Assembly: GCA_021307315.1 (NCBI GenBank)
Contig: JAJSPD010000009.1
Span: 620,001 to 684,000, forward strand
Direction: 5' to 3'
Source: Bisporella sp. PMI_857
Lineage: Eukaryota; Ascomycota; Leotiomycetes; Helotiales; Helotiaceae
Length of the DNA stretch: 64,000 nt
In this document: piece by piece, positions 45,027 to 56,286 of the stretch
How the letters are laid out: each line of letters starts with the position of its first letter
Numbering within the stretch: position 1 is the first letter of the stretch
The notes under the pieces: generated by a model
Databases searched by the model: none
What the model saw: only the letters and a program-made list of their open reading frames with translations
Told to the model about the DNA's origin: nothing
Position numbers and translations under genes: made by a program

Positions 45027-46808
45027 CTAGTACACCGGCAGCTTGAATGCGGGAAAAGTATACTTCCAAGTATCGATACTTGCTTGGTCATACTCGCACT
45101 CCAAAACTGTCCCGTTGCCGCTCCATTTCGGCCTTAAAGGCCACGCACAGAGCTGAGCATTTGCACCCTTATTACTTCCAGTCAAATAAGTAGCATTCAG
45201 TGTGGCCGGCTCAACTCCATTCTCAACCCAGTCGATGAGAACGGCTAGGTTGGTTTGCGGGAAGGGTCCGTTGGGCTGCAAGCTGTTCGGAGAGCAGTGA
45301 CCAGCACCGGGAACGAGAAATAGGCGGTACCAGGAGTTGAGAGCCTCAACACTTTCGTTGTAGGACAAGCCAGGGTACATGATCTGGCGCACGGATTCGT
45401 AGTAATGAACCGACGAGGCTGCAGGGATGCTGTCGTCAGACTCGCCATGGTAGTGAAGGACCTTTCCACCACTCGACTGGAACGGCGTGATATCAGGCCG
45501 GGTAGTCTGGAGGGTGTCATCATAGGTTTGCCACATGCCATTTATCCAGCCGATCAAGGTGTCATACGTAACACCATCAAGGCTAGTGAGGGTAGAAGTG
45601 TCCTCCAGCCCAAGGAAACGAGTGACGAATTCTCCACCAAAAGAACTAATGCTGAGCTCCCATGCGCCCGTTGCCGAGTTAAACTGGGTTTTTGCATCTG
45701 CAAAGGTCGCGGACGGTTGGTACGAAACGTAGCCTCTACGACCTGAAGTATCATGAAGACCGTCTATTATTTGAGCTGCAACCGCAACAGCTTGAGCTGA
45801 GACGGTTCCGTTCTGAGCTGGAGCGGGGGCAGATGGTGGCATCTGCCTCTTTGCCACGCTCGGAGTGCCAGTTGTGGCAGCGCAGTTGTAAGGCAGACCG
45901 ATGGTAGAGTTGATATTGAATTGAAGCTTGCATAGATCAGTCCGGGCCACGACCCCGTCGGTTTTTCCGTCTAAAGGATCACAAAAAGCTATAGTTGCGT
46001 TGACAATAGCGGCTAACTCACAGGGAGGCGGGTAGTAGCCCAAAGTCTGTTCGACGACATTTGAATAGAGGTGTTGAATTTGTTGGTGGCCGAAACGGAA
46101 CGCTGGGGCACCAGTTACTGCGCCATCCCATTCGTCAGCGAAACGCTGAATCTGACTCCAGCCCTCACGGCCACCTTCAGAGCATCCTTGATAGTACGAA
46201 TAAAGTTTGGTGGAGTTGGCGCTGTCAGCTGCAGACATATTGAAGACCCGTTTTGTAAACTCCTTGCCCAGCGCGCTCAACTCGTGATGAGCTTCATACC
46301 CAAACATGAACACAGTTTGCCAGTTCACGGTACCGTTCGCCAGAAGGAAAACCGAATCCATTTGCTTAGTAAAGCCTCCGAATCCTCCGTCAGTCAGACC
46401 TGAGACGGCACCATATTGTACACCACCTGGGAGGGAGCCTCCAGAAGTTGTTCCAGAATTGATTGCCAGGCCACCGCCTCCTGTAGAGAGGTATCGATTT
46501 TGGAACTTGGACGGAGCCGGAAGCCAGTACATGACATTAACAATATCATAAGTTCCATCGTGGGTGTACTGGAAAGTGACATTGCAGTAGTCGAACGTAG
46601 CGTCAGGAAAATTATTACTGCCACTGACCGAGGTGTTGGTGACTGCATTGGCAGTGAGTGAAGCCGGAAGAATAGTTATACCATTGTAGAAGCCCTCAAC
46701 AGGAAGCGATGCTCCAAGGTAAGATGTAGTACAGATATCATTGAGTGTAGCGGCTTGCACAATAGCAGCTAGCGCTGTAGCGGTGACAACCAAAGGCGAT
46801 GAATGCAT
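45027..46808 (-). CDS. Secreted tannase / feruloyl esterase family hydrolase
   Basis: An intronless 593-codon ORF. A signal peptide ends near residue 19 (ATALAAIVQA). The catalytic motifs are YYQGCSEGGREGW (Cys209-Ser210), GESDDSIP (Asp458/459) and VPGAGHCSPNS (His504-Cys505), the CS-D-HC arrangement of fungal tannase/FaeB enzymes. There are multiple N-glycosylation sites (for example NTSVSG, NVTFQ, NGT). A Lys-Arg site within APAP-like sequence (VAKRQMPPSAPAPAQ, about residue 320) could be a processing point, as some tannases are cleaved there. It acts outside the cell on gallate, ferulate or related esters from plants; which one cannot be told. It is the first of the catabolic-type genes on the right side of the window. 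Confidence 0.93.
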   Translation of the reverse strand: MHSSPLVVTATALAAIVQAATLNDICTTSYLGASLPVEGFYNGITILPASLTANAVTNTSVSGSNNFPDATFDYCNVTFQYTHDGTYDIVNVMYWLPAPSKFQNRYLSTGGGGLAINSGTTSGGSLPGGVQYGAVSGLTDGGFGGFTKQMDSVFLLANGTVNWQTVFMFGYEAHHELSALGKEFTKRVFNMSAADSANSTKLYSYYQGCSEGGREGWSQIQRFADEWDGAVTGAPAFRFGHQQIQHLYSNVVEQTLGYYPPPCELAAIVNATIAFCDPLDGKTDGVVARTDLCKLQFNINSTIGLPYNCAATTGTPSVAKRQMPPSAPAPAQNGTVSAQAVAVAAQIIDGLHDTSGRRGYVSYQPSATFADAKTQFNSATGAWELSISSFGGEFVTRFLGLEDTSTLTSLDGVTYDTLIGWINGMWQTYDDTLQTTRPDITPFQSSGGKVLHYHGESDDSIPAASSVHYYESVRQIMYPGLSYNESVEALNSWYRLFLVPGAGHCSPNSLQPNGPFPQTNLAVLIDWVENGVEPATLNATYLTGSNKGANAQLCAWPLRPKWSGNGTVLECEYDQASIDTWKYTFPAFKLPVY

Positions 46809-46895
46809 TTGCGATACCTTGACGAGAAGAATCCAAGAAAGCTGAGCTGAATGGCTGAGCGGGTGGACTGAAGAATAAAGGTCATTCGAACCTTG

Positions 46896-46903
46896 CTTTT
46901 ATA
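46896..46903 (-). promoter_or_regulatory. TATA element of the tannase gene
   Basis: TATAAAAG on the minus strand, about 88 bp upstream of the tannase ATG, in the expected place for a core promoter. Confidence 0.5.
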
Positions 46904-47312
46904 AGTCTGCCTCTATGCCTGTCTCTATGCAGGTACATGAACTCCATGACATGCAGAAAAGGCCAAATTTGGAGGATAGATCGGATTAGATTTCCGGTGT
47001 CCCGGAATATGCCCGTTTCTTGGTATTCCTCCCGCATAACGTCACCATTGAGGCAGGTTGTTTCGAACATACAAACTTCAGGGGAGCGGCTCAACCAAGC
47101 GCCCCACTTTATCTATGTGCCGGTCGGTGGTACTGTGGTGTAGACATCGGCTACAGTAACAGTATCCATTAATCGTGGAGAGCAGTGGCAGGGCCACTGT
47201 AGCACTAAGGCTTGAAAGGGGGAAGCAAGAGTGTCTGTCGCATTGATTCCTTCCTTGTTCCCATTATATCCCCACACTAGTGATGTATTCTTAATAGCGT
47301 CCCTCCCACAAT

Positions 47313-47327
47313 CCCCACAATCCCCAC
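47313..47327 (-). promoter_or_regulatory. Paired CreA-type sites upstream of tannase
   Basis: Two direct CCCCAC words (GTGGGG on the minus strand) 9 bp apart, in a CACAATCCC tandem. They fit the SYGGRG consensus of the carbon-catabolite repressor CreA/Cre1, which acts best at paired sites. They lie about 505 bp upstream of the start codon. Confidence 0.4.
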
Positions 47328-48322
47328 CGCCTCCAAAAAACTTTTACTCCCTTGCCTTTTGCTTACGCGGCGATGCTAAGGGAGCGTGACAGGTGCAAGG
47401 CATAAATCAGAAAAATACGTTGAGCTTCAATTTCGCCGCAGTTTGGCCATGTTGCTCCCTGGGTTGTCATGCATGTGACGAGGAGATCTCCCGTTCACTT
47501 TACAGGATAGCATAATCCCGTTATCTTAATGTGCGAAAACTATTGCTACTTCAAGCAAGGCTTTGGCCATCGACTGTGTCCTTTTGCACATGTCTAGAAA
47601 AGTGACTTCCTATAAAAATTTGGAAATTTGACAATTATTGGATCTTGCTCTTGATGTAACATCCCTACATGATCCGTGAGGACGGCGGCTCTTGCTCCGA
47701 GCATGATGGTATTGGGGCTTAGAACTAAAGCCAACGATGCCTGCTGTAAGTTTGACAAGCCAGTTGTTGGTTTCATGAGCTTTGTTCATATACGAATGTT
47801 CAAGCCCGATGTCATGGGCTTTCCTCTCCTCGTGATTTTGAGTCTTACAATCCTCCCATCTCATCTTATTGTGCTGGCAACTACAGAGCAATTGGTACCA
47901 AATACTTCCCTTTGCCCGGCTGCCTCGTAGCTCAAGAACCTATTGTCTTTGGAGTGACCTCGGCTTTAAACATGCACTGGGAAAGCTTAGGCCACTCTAA
48001 GAGCAATGAGAGTCTGAATATCATGACGTCAACAATTAGACCAAGGTTCCTGGAGCCAATAAGCTTGACTAAGTTAGTGGCGCGCGGTACGTTGTAGACA
48101 GTCGAAGCCGAGCCACCGGATAAGTCCTGAAATTCTTTCCTCTCGTAGAGATCTTCTCTGCTATGCAATGCAGATTCTCGGTGTTGATGGGAGACAGAAA
48201 CACCTGGCTGCTCAGACTGACATGGTGTTTCCGGTACGGAACACTCTCAGAACCTAAAGCTAAATGAACCTGTCTTATATTACCAAGTCATCATGTCAGA
48301 GTCCATTGTTATACAACATGAC

Positions 48323-50798
48323 TCAATGACAGAGAGCATTCCATTGGTCCAGAACATCTTCCATATCATAGGCGATGCCCCATTGTGAGCATAGACATCT
48401 AAATAGCTTTTGCATAGAGTTGAGTTCGTAAAGTAGATTTTTTGTCACACCTACAGCGCCGAACATTGTCGAATATTCACCACGAATATATCGTTTTGTT
48501 TCAGACTGGCTAATAGAATCAGGTTGTCCGGGAAATGTTCGATGATCGTAATTTGAAGACAATACAGTCTCCCAATCTACCATGCTAGGAATATTGACGC
48601 TAGCAAGACCCCCTAGTGAGAACACACAGAAGATGGTTGCAGCTGCAAAAAGGGAGCTTGGGATATGAATCACGTGTGCTCGTCCTCTTGGTAACTGCTC
48701 AACAATGTCCTGGATTGCAATAGCGTGCAAGAGAGCTCTCCGAGCATCCTCGGTGTTCACCACACTTATTAGGTCTATGTCACGAGTTGGTGATCGTCGG
48801 CCTCCACAAACATACTGTTCGATACCAAATCGGGCGCAGATGGATAGGCAGAGCGTCGATGAGTCTTTACACGCATCGAGACAAATTGTGTGCCATCGAA
48901 GGAGTGTTTCTAGTCGTTCAGCATTTGAAAGATGAGGATTTCTCACAATACTTTCGTGAACTTGTGCAAGAGCGCTTTGCAATTCGGATTTGGTAGGGAC
49001 GCCCATGGTAGGTACATCTTCATTATCACAGTCCGAGACAAGGGACTGGAGTCCTTCCAGCACAACCCGAAGCGATAGCGCTGAAATTGTATGGCCGTGC
49101 ATTAACTGGTTCTGGGCATCTGGTTGAAAGAGACTACTGATAACACTACGGAATGAGCACTGCTCGATTTGTTGTAATCTTACATAGGTGAGCCATTCGT
49201 TGGCGGTCTGGGCGTCGAATACTGCTTCTGTGCTTGGAAGTCCAAGTTTATTAGCGGAATGCCGAACGGATGGCGATTCTCCAGCCATTCGAGAAACAAG
49301 ACCATCTAAAAGATAGTGGCCCAACAATGCACGGTGCCGCACTTCTTTAGCTGCCCAAATCCTCCAACACCTCTGCTTTTCGGCCTCTGAAGCGTCTACA
49401 GGCGGCAGTGACATTGAATAGGATGATTCGCTATCGAGTAAAGCGCATTGTCTTGCCCAATGGAAGCCTAATGCATGAAATGCTTGGCTGGTTGTTCGAA
49501 TTGCTCGGTTCTATTTGAGATGAATAGGGATTTTGCATCAACAGCATGATATTCTTACTTTTGATAGAGCACCATACACTTGCGCTAACAAAGCAGTTAT
49601 TACTAGTTGAACCCCTGGGCAAGAATCATGCGGCCCTTGATGCGTAATCAATTTCTCCCACTATAATGCAAGTTAGGGTTCACTTCATGCATATATGAAC
49701 TTGGGAGATGCTTACAGATGTTGTGACGGCTATGTGTGCGAGGCGCCATAATGCTTCTCCCTTAAGAATTGCTTAGTATAAAACGCTCAACTCACTAGGA
49801 TAAACTTTTACCTTCGCAATTGAGCTTTTAGGGCCCAAATATAGAGATCCAATAGCCATGGCATTTAATAGCAGAGGCTGTGAGTATTCTCGGAATACAA
49901 AGGTCGATCGATGCAGTATAGGAAATGTAGGGATGAACCGCTCAAAGAACATATGCAAGCATTCATCCAGAAAGACTGATGTCACAGATGTAGCTTCAAC
50001 AGCGGCAGTTACGTTCGAGGACTATACACTGCTAAGCTAGAACCATCTCTAGGATGCTACATTGTACTCACGAGAGTAGTAACCATCTCACTGACATTAT
50101 GCACAGCCTGATGGCTTTCGCCAGATAGAATAGGACCAATTGGGAAGCCATTATCACGGAAAGAACTTACACTCCTAAGTGTTCCATTGCTTATGCTATG
50201 TGACAAATTCGAGTCCGATAGTGTACCCAGTGGCATCTGCCTTTGTGGTGTAGGGTCCAGAGCCATAAGAGAGTCGAAAAGTTGTTCGGAATCCGGCCAA
50301 ATCAGATTAAAGTCGATATCTGCTGAATGCGGAGCATTTTGACTTAATCCTGAGCCTGCACTACACTCTTCCTGGTCCCAGGAGTTTTCTTGGATGCTTG
50401 GTTGTGTTGCAGTTCCATCAACGTTAACACTGGGTTCTCCGGAAGAAAGAGGGCTCGGTATAGTCGGCCGCGAGGCGTGGCTTGATGGCGGAGATGGGTA
50501 TTGTGCATGTCCTCTTCGTGTATGTAGTTTCTGGTGACGTGCGAGGGAGTCTTGACGAGCAAAAGGTCTTCGGCACTCCTTGCATACGAAAGGTCGCACG
50601 CCTGTGTCTTCAAAGTTGCAGGTCAGCGTAAAGCTAGCGCTGGTTTATTGGGAGATTCTGCATCTTACGGCTACGCTCGTGTCGCTGAAAATCTGTTAGT
50701 ATATTTCGCGATAAAGGGTGAAAAGGATGCTGCGCAATAGGACTCACGCTTAGATGTTCACCCTTTGAAAAGGATTTGTGGCAGTATTTACAATCCAT
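48323..50798 (-). CDS. Transcription factor: two C2H2 fingers plus fungal-specific domain
   Basis: Seven exons (50798..50748, 50684..50669, 50607..50072, 50021..49812, 49760..49716, 49660..49559, 49510..48323) give 715 residues. Finger 1 is C3-x2-C6-x12-H19-x3-H23 and finger 2 C31-x2-C34-x12-H47-x3-H51 with RPFVCKECRRPFARQDSLAR; the first finger is assembled across a 16-nt microexon. A Ser/Pro-rich linker follows, then the fungal-specific transcription factor domain (FLDECLHMFFERFIPTFPIL; KGEALWRLAHIAVTTSWEKL; WRIWAAKEVRHRALLGHYLL). Only one upstream start fits, since an in-frame TAA precedes it. Its place between the tannase and the permease suggests control of the neighbouring catabolic genes, by inference. 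Confidence 0.92.
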
Positions 50799-51350
50799 GA
50801 AGCTATCGTGTAGTGTTCCAGTATCTGTAGCCGTAGCAATCGATCCGCTGTTTAGTTGTTGTGCGTCGAGGTGAAGTTGGTGTGAATAAGAAGCTTATGC
50901 GGAAGTTCATGGCGGGAGGGGGCTTCGGCTATTCAACCGCGCTAAAATGCCCGGGCTGACGGGTCGGGACATCCACGAAGCCCGACTATAATTCTACAAT
51001 TTATGCCTTAGGATACAGGCTTTCACTATTTTAGTCCGTTGTTCCCGGGAACACCCTCAATTCAGTAGTTCGCTACAATATCTTACGGACCATGTCTATA
51101 TAGTTCACATGATTCGTGTTATACGTGCCCGAATGAAACGACGAGTTGTCATCCTCGGCGGTTCTAGGCAATTAAATGTGATGACGCGTATGCAAACCGA
51201 CAAGGCCAACGAAAATACAAAACTGTTTGGCATTTCACACGGTAGAGCTCAACTGTGGGTGAGTATTTACTAAATATCTGATTAAAAATGACAACTTAGA
51301 TTCCAAAATGTTTTAACCAATATGCTCGACTGCCTGGACTCTCTGTGCAG
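50799..51350. other. Promoter of the C2H2 factor gene
   Basis: This 0.55 kb lies upstream of the transcription-factor gene and at the 3' end of the permease gene. No exon is seen. Confidence 0.5.
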
Positions 51351-53213
51351 CTAAGGTTTCCATCTAAAAGCAGGGTGACGCCAGTCAAGATCCTGAATCT
51401 GCTTCTGACTCAAACCAGCAAGACTCTCAAGCTCATTACCTTCATGTTTTGAGCTCCTCTTTTTATTATCGCCCCACATCCATAAAAGCAGTGCAATTGA
51501 TAGGATAAATATAGTCGATGATGTCGCGAGATTAAGTCCATTGCCAATATGGTAGTTCGGACCGTCAAAAGGTAGAAATGACCACGTCGATATCAAACCG
51601 CCAATGTTGCCGAGCATTACATTTGTACCGATAGCTGCGGACCTAGCCGTATCTGAAACGACATTGGCAGCAACTTGCGCATTTGAAAGGGGCCCAGAAG
51701 CAAAGGCGCCGCTAGCAATAAGAAATGTTGCGCCATAACGAACTTGCGGCGCTTCACTAGCAAGGAAAATGATATAGCCAATCATGACGAGTGGCGAGCT
51801 GATAGTAAAGAATATATTCCGTCGGTCGAATCTCCAGCTGAGGAACGGAAGCAGGACTGTAAAGAAGGCTCCAACGATATAAGGAGGAACGGTATGTAAT
51901 TGTTGAGACACAACTGTGTTCTTTGGGTAGATTGTCCTGACGATTGTTGGCGCGAAAAAAGCGAGCCCCTGAACGGTAACATTATTGAGGAGAAACATCA
52001 CTGCGGTTGCGATCGTGACTGGACTAAAGATACCGCGCAGGAGCTTAGGCTTGTCGATCTTGTCTAATACTTCAGTGGTGGCTAGACGCTCTGACTTGAC
52101 TCGCGCAATAGCCAAGTTCTTCTCGTCTTGGGTGAGCCAGCGAGCGGAAGCAGGGCGATCGGTCAGAGTGAAGAATGAAATCAGCGAAATAGCACAAGTG
52201 ATGATGCCCTCGATGGCAAAAATCATTCTCCAGGTATGCAAACCGCCGAAGTGAGAGAGTTTGAGAATGCCCGAAGCTAATAAACCTCCGAAAGCTCCAG
52301 CGAGAGGTGCCATCACAATATAAAGAGACAAGCGAAATGCCAGTTCACTTCTTCTGTACCACCGAGAAAGGTAATATGCAATACCAGGCATCATACCGGC
52401 TTCGAAGATGCCGAGAAGAAAACGCACGATGCAAACTTGATGGATGTTATGGACGAAAGCTGTGCCGATGGAACAAATGCCAAATGCAAGGGAGATAGAG
52501 GGTATGAACCATCCAGGGCCGATCCATTTGCAGGCAATGTTAGACGGGATTTCAAATATAATGTACCTGCATGAAAAGCGAGGTTAGTTGCCCATTCAAA
52601 CGAGAATTGAGTACCAACCGCGTCGCATAACTCATATACCATCCAAAATCCAGATTTTTTACTCGGAAAGGCTGACTTACGAGATATAAAAGACGGAGAG
52701 TACTTTGTTGTAATCATAGCCTGTTAGGTGAAGATCCTTCTCAAAGCCAGCAAGCTTAGCATTGCCTTTAGTAAGTCAGCGACGATCATAGAATTTTGGG
52801 CTAAGGATCATATTCGCAAAATCAGGGTCACTTACCGATATTAGCACGATCAATAAAACAAAAGAGGTACAGAAGAGCGACCGTAGGAACAATATAAAGA
52901 TCAATTTTTAAGCGCAGTCGGGACTCGGCTGCTGGATCGAAAACAATGAGCGGATTGCCGTATCTGCAAAAAGATTGGTCGTTAGGACTTTTTTGGGAGG
53001 TGGCATACTGGCAACTTACTCGTCAGTCGCAGCTCGACCACGCTCTGCTGCTTCATGAGCTGTTTCCCCATGTAACGCAGCTGGCTTCTCGCGTGGAGAG
53101 CTGCTCTGTGTCTGAGTATCATGCATTTGCTTCTCACTCATAGTATGGTCCTGGTTAGTGGTTGTGGCGGTTTTGACTGCTCGTGATGGCACAATAACGG
53201 CCTTGAATGTCAT
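51351..53213 (-). CDS. MFS permease, anion:cation symporter (allantoate/nicotinate type)
   Basis: Exons 53213..53020, 52963..52836, 52765..52681 and 52566..51351 give 540 residues; a second Met at 53141 would give 516. The hydrophilic N-terminus leads to RLRLKIDLYIVPTVALLYLF and FIDRANIGNAKLAGFEKDLH, then YDYNKVLSVFYISYIIFEIP, all diagnostic for the ACS family of fungal MFS transporters (Dal5, Tna1, Vht1-like). About 12 membrane segments are present; the loop after TM6 has TDRPASARWLTQDEK. Family substrates are organic anions such as allantoate, nicotinate and aromatic carboxylates. It faces the DUF3500 gene across a shared 0.8-kb promoter, and fits an uptake role for the adjoining oxidative genes. 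Confidence 0.93.
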
Positions 53214-54021
53214 GTACAAGCGATCTGGAACCAGTGACACAAGATACGTGCAAGTACTGTCTCTCTTTGGAATTGAGAAGGTTGATTGATCTTATCTATT
53301 CTCCAGATCTGGACCAGCGGGGGCAAAGGAAATTAAATACCCCCGGATTGCAGGCGGGTAAGTCTTACTCCGCATTCAATCAGCGGGGGATGATGCTTGA
53401 GCAGGTCACAAATCCATATTCGAGCATAGAGCAGGCATACAGTGTCCACCTCTTGCTTGCAAAACAAGTTTAGTGATGGTCTTGACTGGCTGACGCACGC
53501 AGTTGAATGACCCACCACACAAGGACTACCGGCATTACTCCACTGGGAAAAGCATTGAATGCCATCGGCTCGAATTCCCTGGTCCCATAAGGGAGAACCG
53601 CGTAACCAAGCGTAACGTGAAAACAAATTGGTGGGGACGGAAACTTATGCACGCCAAAATGCTTGCGTTTCGTGGAGAACGGGGGGGGACGGGATACTGT
53701 TCTAATTTCGCGGGGCCATCGTGGGGATAGGTGGGGGCCAATAAGCTTAGGAGGAGTGTTGTTCCACCCACGACTCCTCACTCTACGGTTCATGGCGCGG
53801 TAGATAATTGTTGCCATCACTTCAAATAAGATATCTACTTAAAATTCTGCAATTTGGTTCGCGATCCATGATGGCACATCTACACTTTTGTTAGCGGAAT
53901 AAGGCAGTGCTTGCAGGAAATCAAGATATCCCCAACCCTAGACAGTCGACATTGAACGAGTCTCTCTCATACATAACAGAATATCGAACACCTATAGTCA
54001 TAAGCGTAACCCAGCCCCCAA
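53214..54021. promoter_or_regulatory. Divergent promoter, permease / DUF3500
   Basis: This 0.8-kb bidirectional region contains four SYGGRG matches of the strict GTGGGG/GCGGGG type on the plus strand: 53631-53636, 53710-53715, 53721-53726 and 53731-53736, the last three within 27 bp. This suggests joint CreA-type control of both genes. No exon is seen. Confidence 0.45.
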
Positions 54022-55349
54022 ATGTCAGCCAATGACTTCCAGAAGGCGGTAGCCGGCTTCCGAAAGCATCTGCCTGACCTCAATACGCCGCGCTTCCAGA
54101 TAGCAAAGAATCAGAATGCATATGAATATGCAGAAGCATTTCAAAAGACGCATGTGCCTCCATGGCTGTACGCTCTCACTCAGGCATGGGAAGAGCTACT
54201 CAAAGACCCATATGTAGGAGTCACCACCAATGGTAAGGCTCCTCACACGAAGCAAGGTTCATGCATCAGTAACCAGTCGCAGGCAATATCCTCCCAGACT
54301 TATTCCCAACCCAAGACCAAGGTGTCGCAATTGACCAAATAGTCAGCTCTGTAGAAAAAGTATTAAGTCAATTAAGTAATGATCAGAAAGAAAAGGTGCG
54401 ATTTGCACTCGATGCCAATGAATGGCGTGCGTGGTCGAACCCTGAATTCCTCCTCCGGCCGTTTGGTCTACGCCTTGAAGAACTAGATGAAAAGATAGCA
54501 AAATCCATTCTTGCTGTCCTCGAAGCAACTTTCTCTCCAGAGGGTTACCAGAAAGCTCTCAGCGCGATGCGTATCAATGGATTCCTGGGCCAGGTCTGCA
54601 ACATAACCAAAATAATGAACGAGTACTCCTACAACTTTCTTCTCTTTGGCACACCTTCTACAACGGAACCTTGGGGTTGGTCACTCTATGGCCATCACCT
54701 TTGTCTAAACGTTTATCTGCATGGAAAGCAGATAGTAATCTCACCCACTTTTACAGGTGCCGAGCCAAACGTAATAGACGAAGGCCCCTTCTCCGGTACC
54801 GAAATTCTCCATATCGAGGGTGAGCTTGGTCTGAAACTCATGCAAAGCCTCGCGGATGACGATAAACGCAAAGCACAAACATATAAACTCCTTCGAGATC
54901 CCGGCATGCTACAAACGGGTGACCTGAAGATAGACCGGTGGAACACGGACGACCAGCGCCATGTCTGTGGCGCCTTTCGCGACAACCGTATTGTGCCCTA
55001 CGAAGGCATCTCGGTGTCGAGGTTTGATGCCGCGCAACAGGAGCTTGTTCTTCGTATCGCAGAGGAATTCTGCTTATACCTGCCACAGCCTGCGAGAAAT
55101 ATGCGCCTAGAGCTCATAAAAGGGCATTTCGATGAGACCTATTTTAGCTGGATTGGTGAGTGGGGTGCGGATAATCCATTCTATTATCGTATCCAGAGCC
55201 CAGTGATTGTTGTCGAATTCGATCACCACTCAGGTGTGTTCTTGAATAACAAGGAACCGGCGAAGTTTCATACACATACAATCGTGAGAACGCCAAACGC
55301 GGGGGATTACGGAAATGCTTTGAGGAGAGCGGAGGATAGGTTGAAATAA
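54022..55349 (+). CDS. DUF3500 domain protein
   Basis: Exons 54022..54232 and 54283..55349 (50-nt intron) give 425 residues with no signal peptide, so it is probably cytosolic. The DUF3500 domain covers most of the chain, with WGWSLYGHHLCLNVYLHGKQ, ISPTFTGAEPNVIDEGPFSG, ETYFSWIGEWGADNPFYYRI, VVEFDHHSGVF and FHTHTIVRTPNAGDYGNALR. The conserved His residues (GHH, DHH, HTH) look like metal ligands or active-site residues. No activity is established for the family. Its divergent pairing with an organic-anion permease and closeness to a FAD hydroxylase suggest a catabolic enzyme step rather than a structural role. Confidence 0.9.
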
Positions 55350-56286
55350 TCGTCAACATCATGGATGCGATCTGTAGCAAGAAATATTAAAACTCTATTC
55401 AAAAAAGTATGTAGTATTATTCTATATAAATATTGCAAGGCTTGCATCGCAAAAGCATCTCCCTAATTTCTGAACCAGACATATGGTGCGTTCGCTAAAA
55501 TACGACATCAAGTCCTTTTTCGTTTCTCATTGCATTGATTGTCAGGGAGCTCAGTCATTTCTTACTACTGTACCTTCTCCACCAGGATCTGCCCGATAAA
55601 GGGCCGAGCAGTCACGACATTGGAGACGATGTACCCCTGTACTCAGTCTCAAATTGCTTGAAATGCAATCTTGCATATCAAAGAACATAATGTCGACATC
55701 ACATGTAATTAGGACGTACCCACACCAATGACCGCAATCAAAAAGCGATTGCCTTCCACATCCCCACCACAGATATACCCTCACCCCCCACGCAGCCGTT
55801 GAAAGCGACATCTTCCCCACTCGGCTGTCGGCTATTCTACATCGGCTATTCTTTCTCGGCAATTTTTATCCTTCCGCTGTGGGGATACCAGCTTGCCGTG
55901 AACAGCTCCCGTTAGTAGTATTTTTCTCCTCTTGCCCATCGGGGCTGCGGCTGTACTAGATGGCAGAACTGCCAGAGCATGCCACACGGCTCGCTATACC
56001 ATAATCATCCAAAGATGATTATAGAGTACCTACATACTTTTTTGTTCGGAATAGAATTTACGCGTAGCTTTGCTCCACTTCTAGAGCTCACGTCGCCATT
56101 TTCTTACCGTCGTGTCACCACGATTTCAAGTATTGCTCTTCTCCTTTCTAACACGACCTAAACTTTAATTTTTATCTACAGCGTATCTTCTTCATTTTAT
56201 TCAATTGTAAAGCAGATTTCCCCCGGCTCGTAGTATTTTACCAGCAATATCTCGACTTCTTCCCCTCACCACCTCTAAATTCCAAG
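55350..56286. other. FAD monooxygenase promoter and intergenic region
   Basis: 0.9 kb holding the 3' flank of the DUF3500 gene and the monooxygenase promoter. It has four strict CreA-type words (55762-55767, 55786-55791, 55815-55820 on the minus strand; 55879-55884 on the plus strand). A short minus-strand coding-like stretch near 55565-55780 is discussed under findings. Confidence 0.5.

Larger units (their letters stand above)
46809..48322. other. Tannase promoter region and gap
   Basis: The 1.5 kb between the tannase (start at 46808, minus) and the 3' end of the transcription-factor gene holds no supported exon. It contains the tannase TATA element and a pair of CreA-type sites listed separately. 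Confidence 0.55.
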
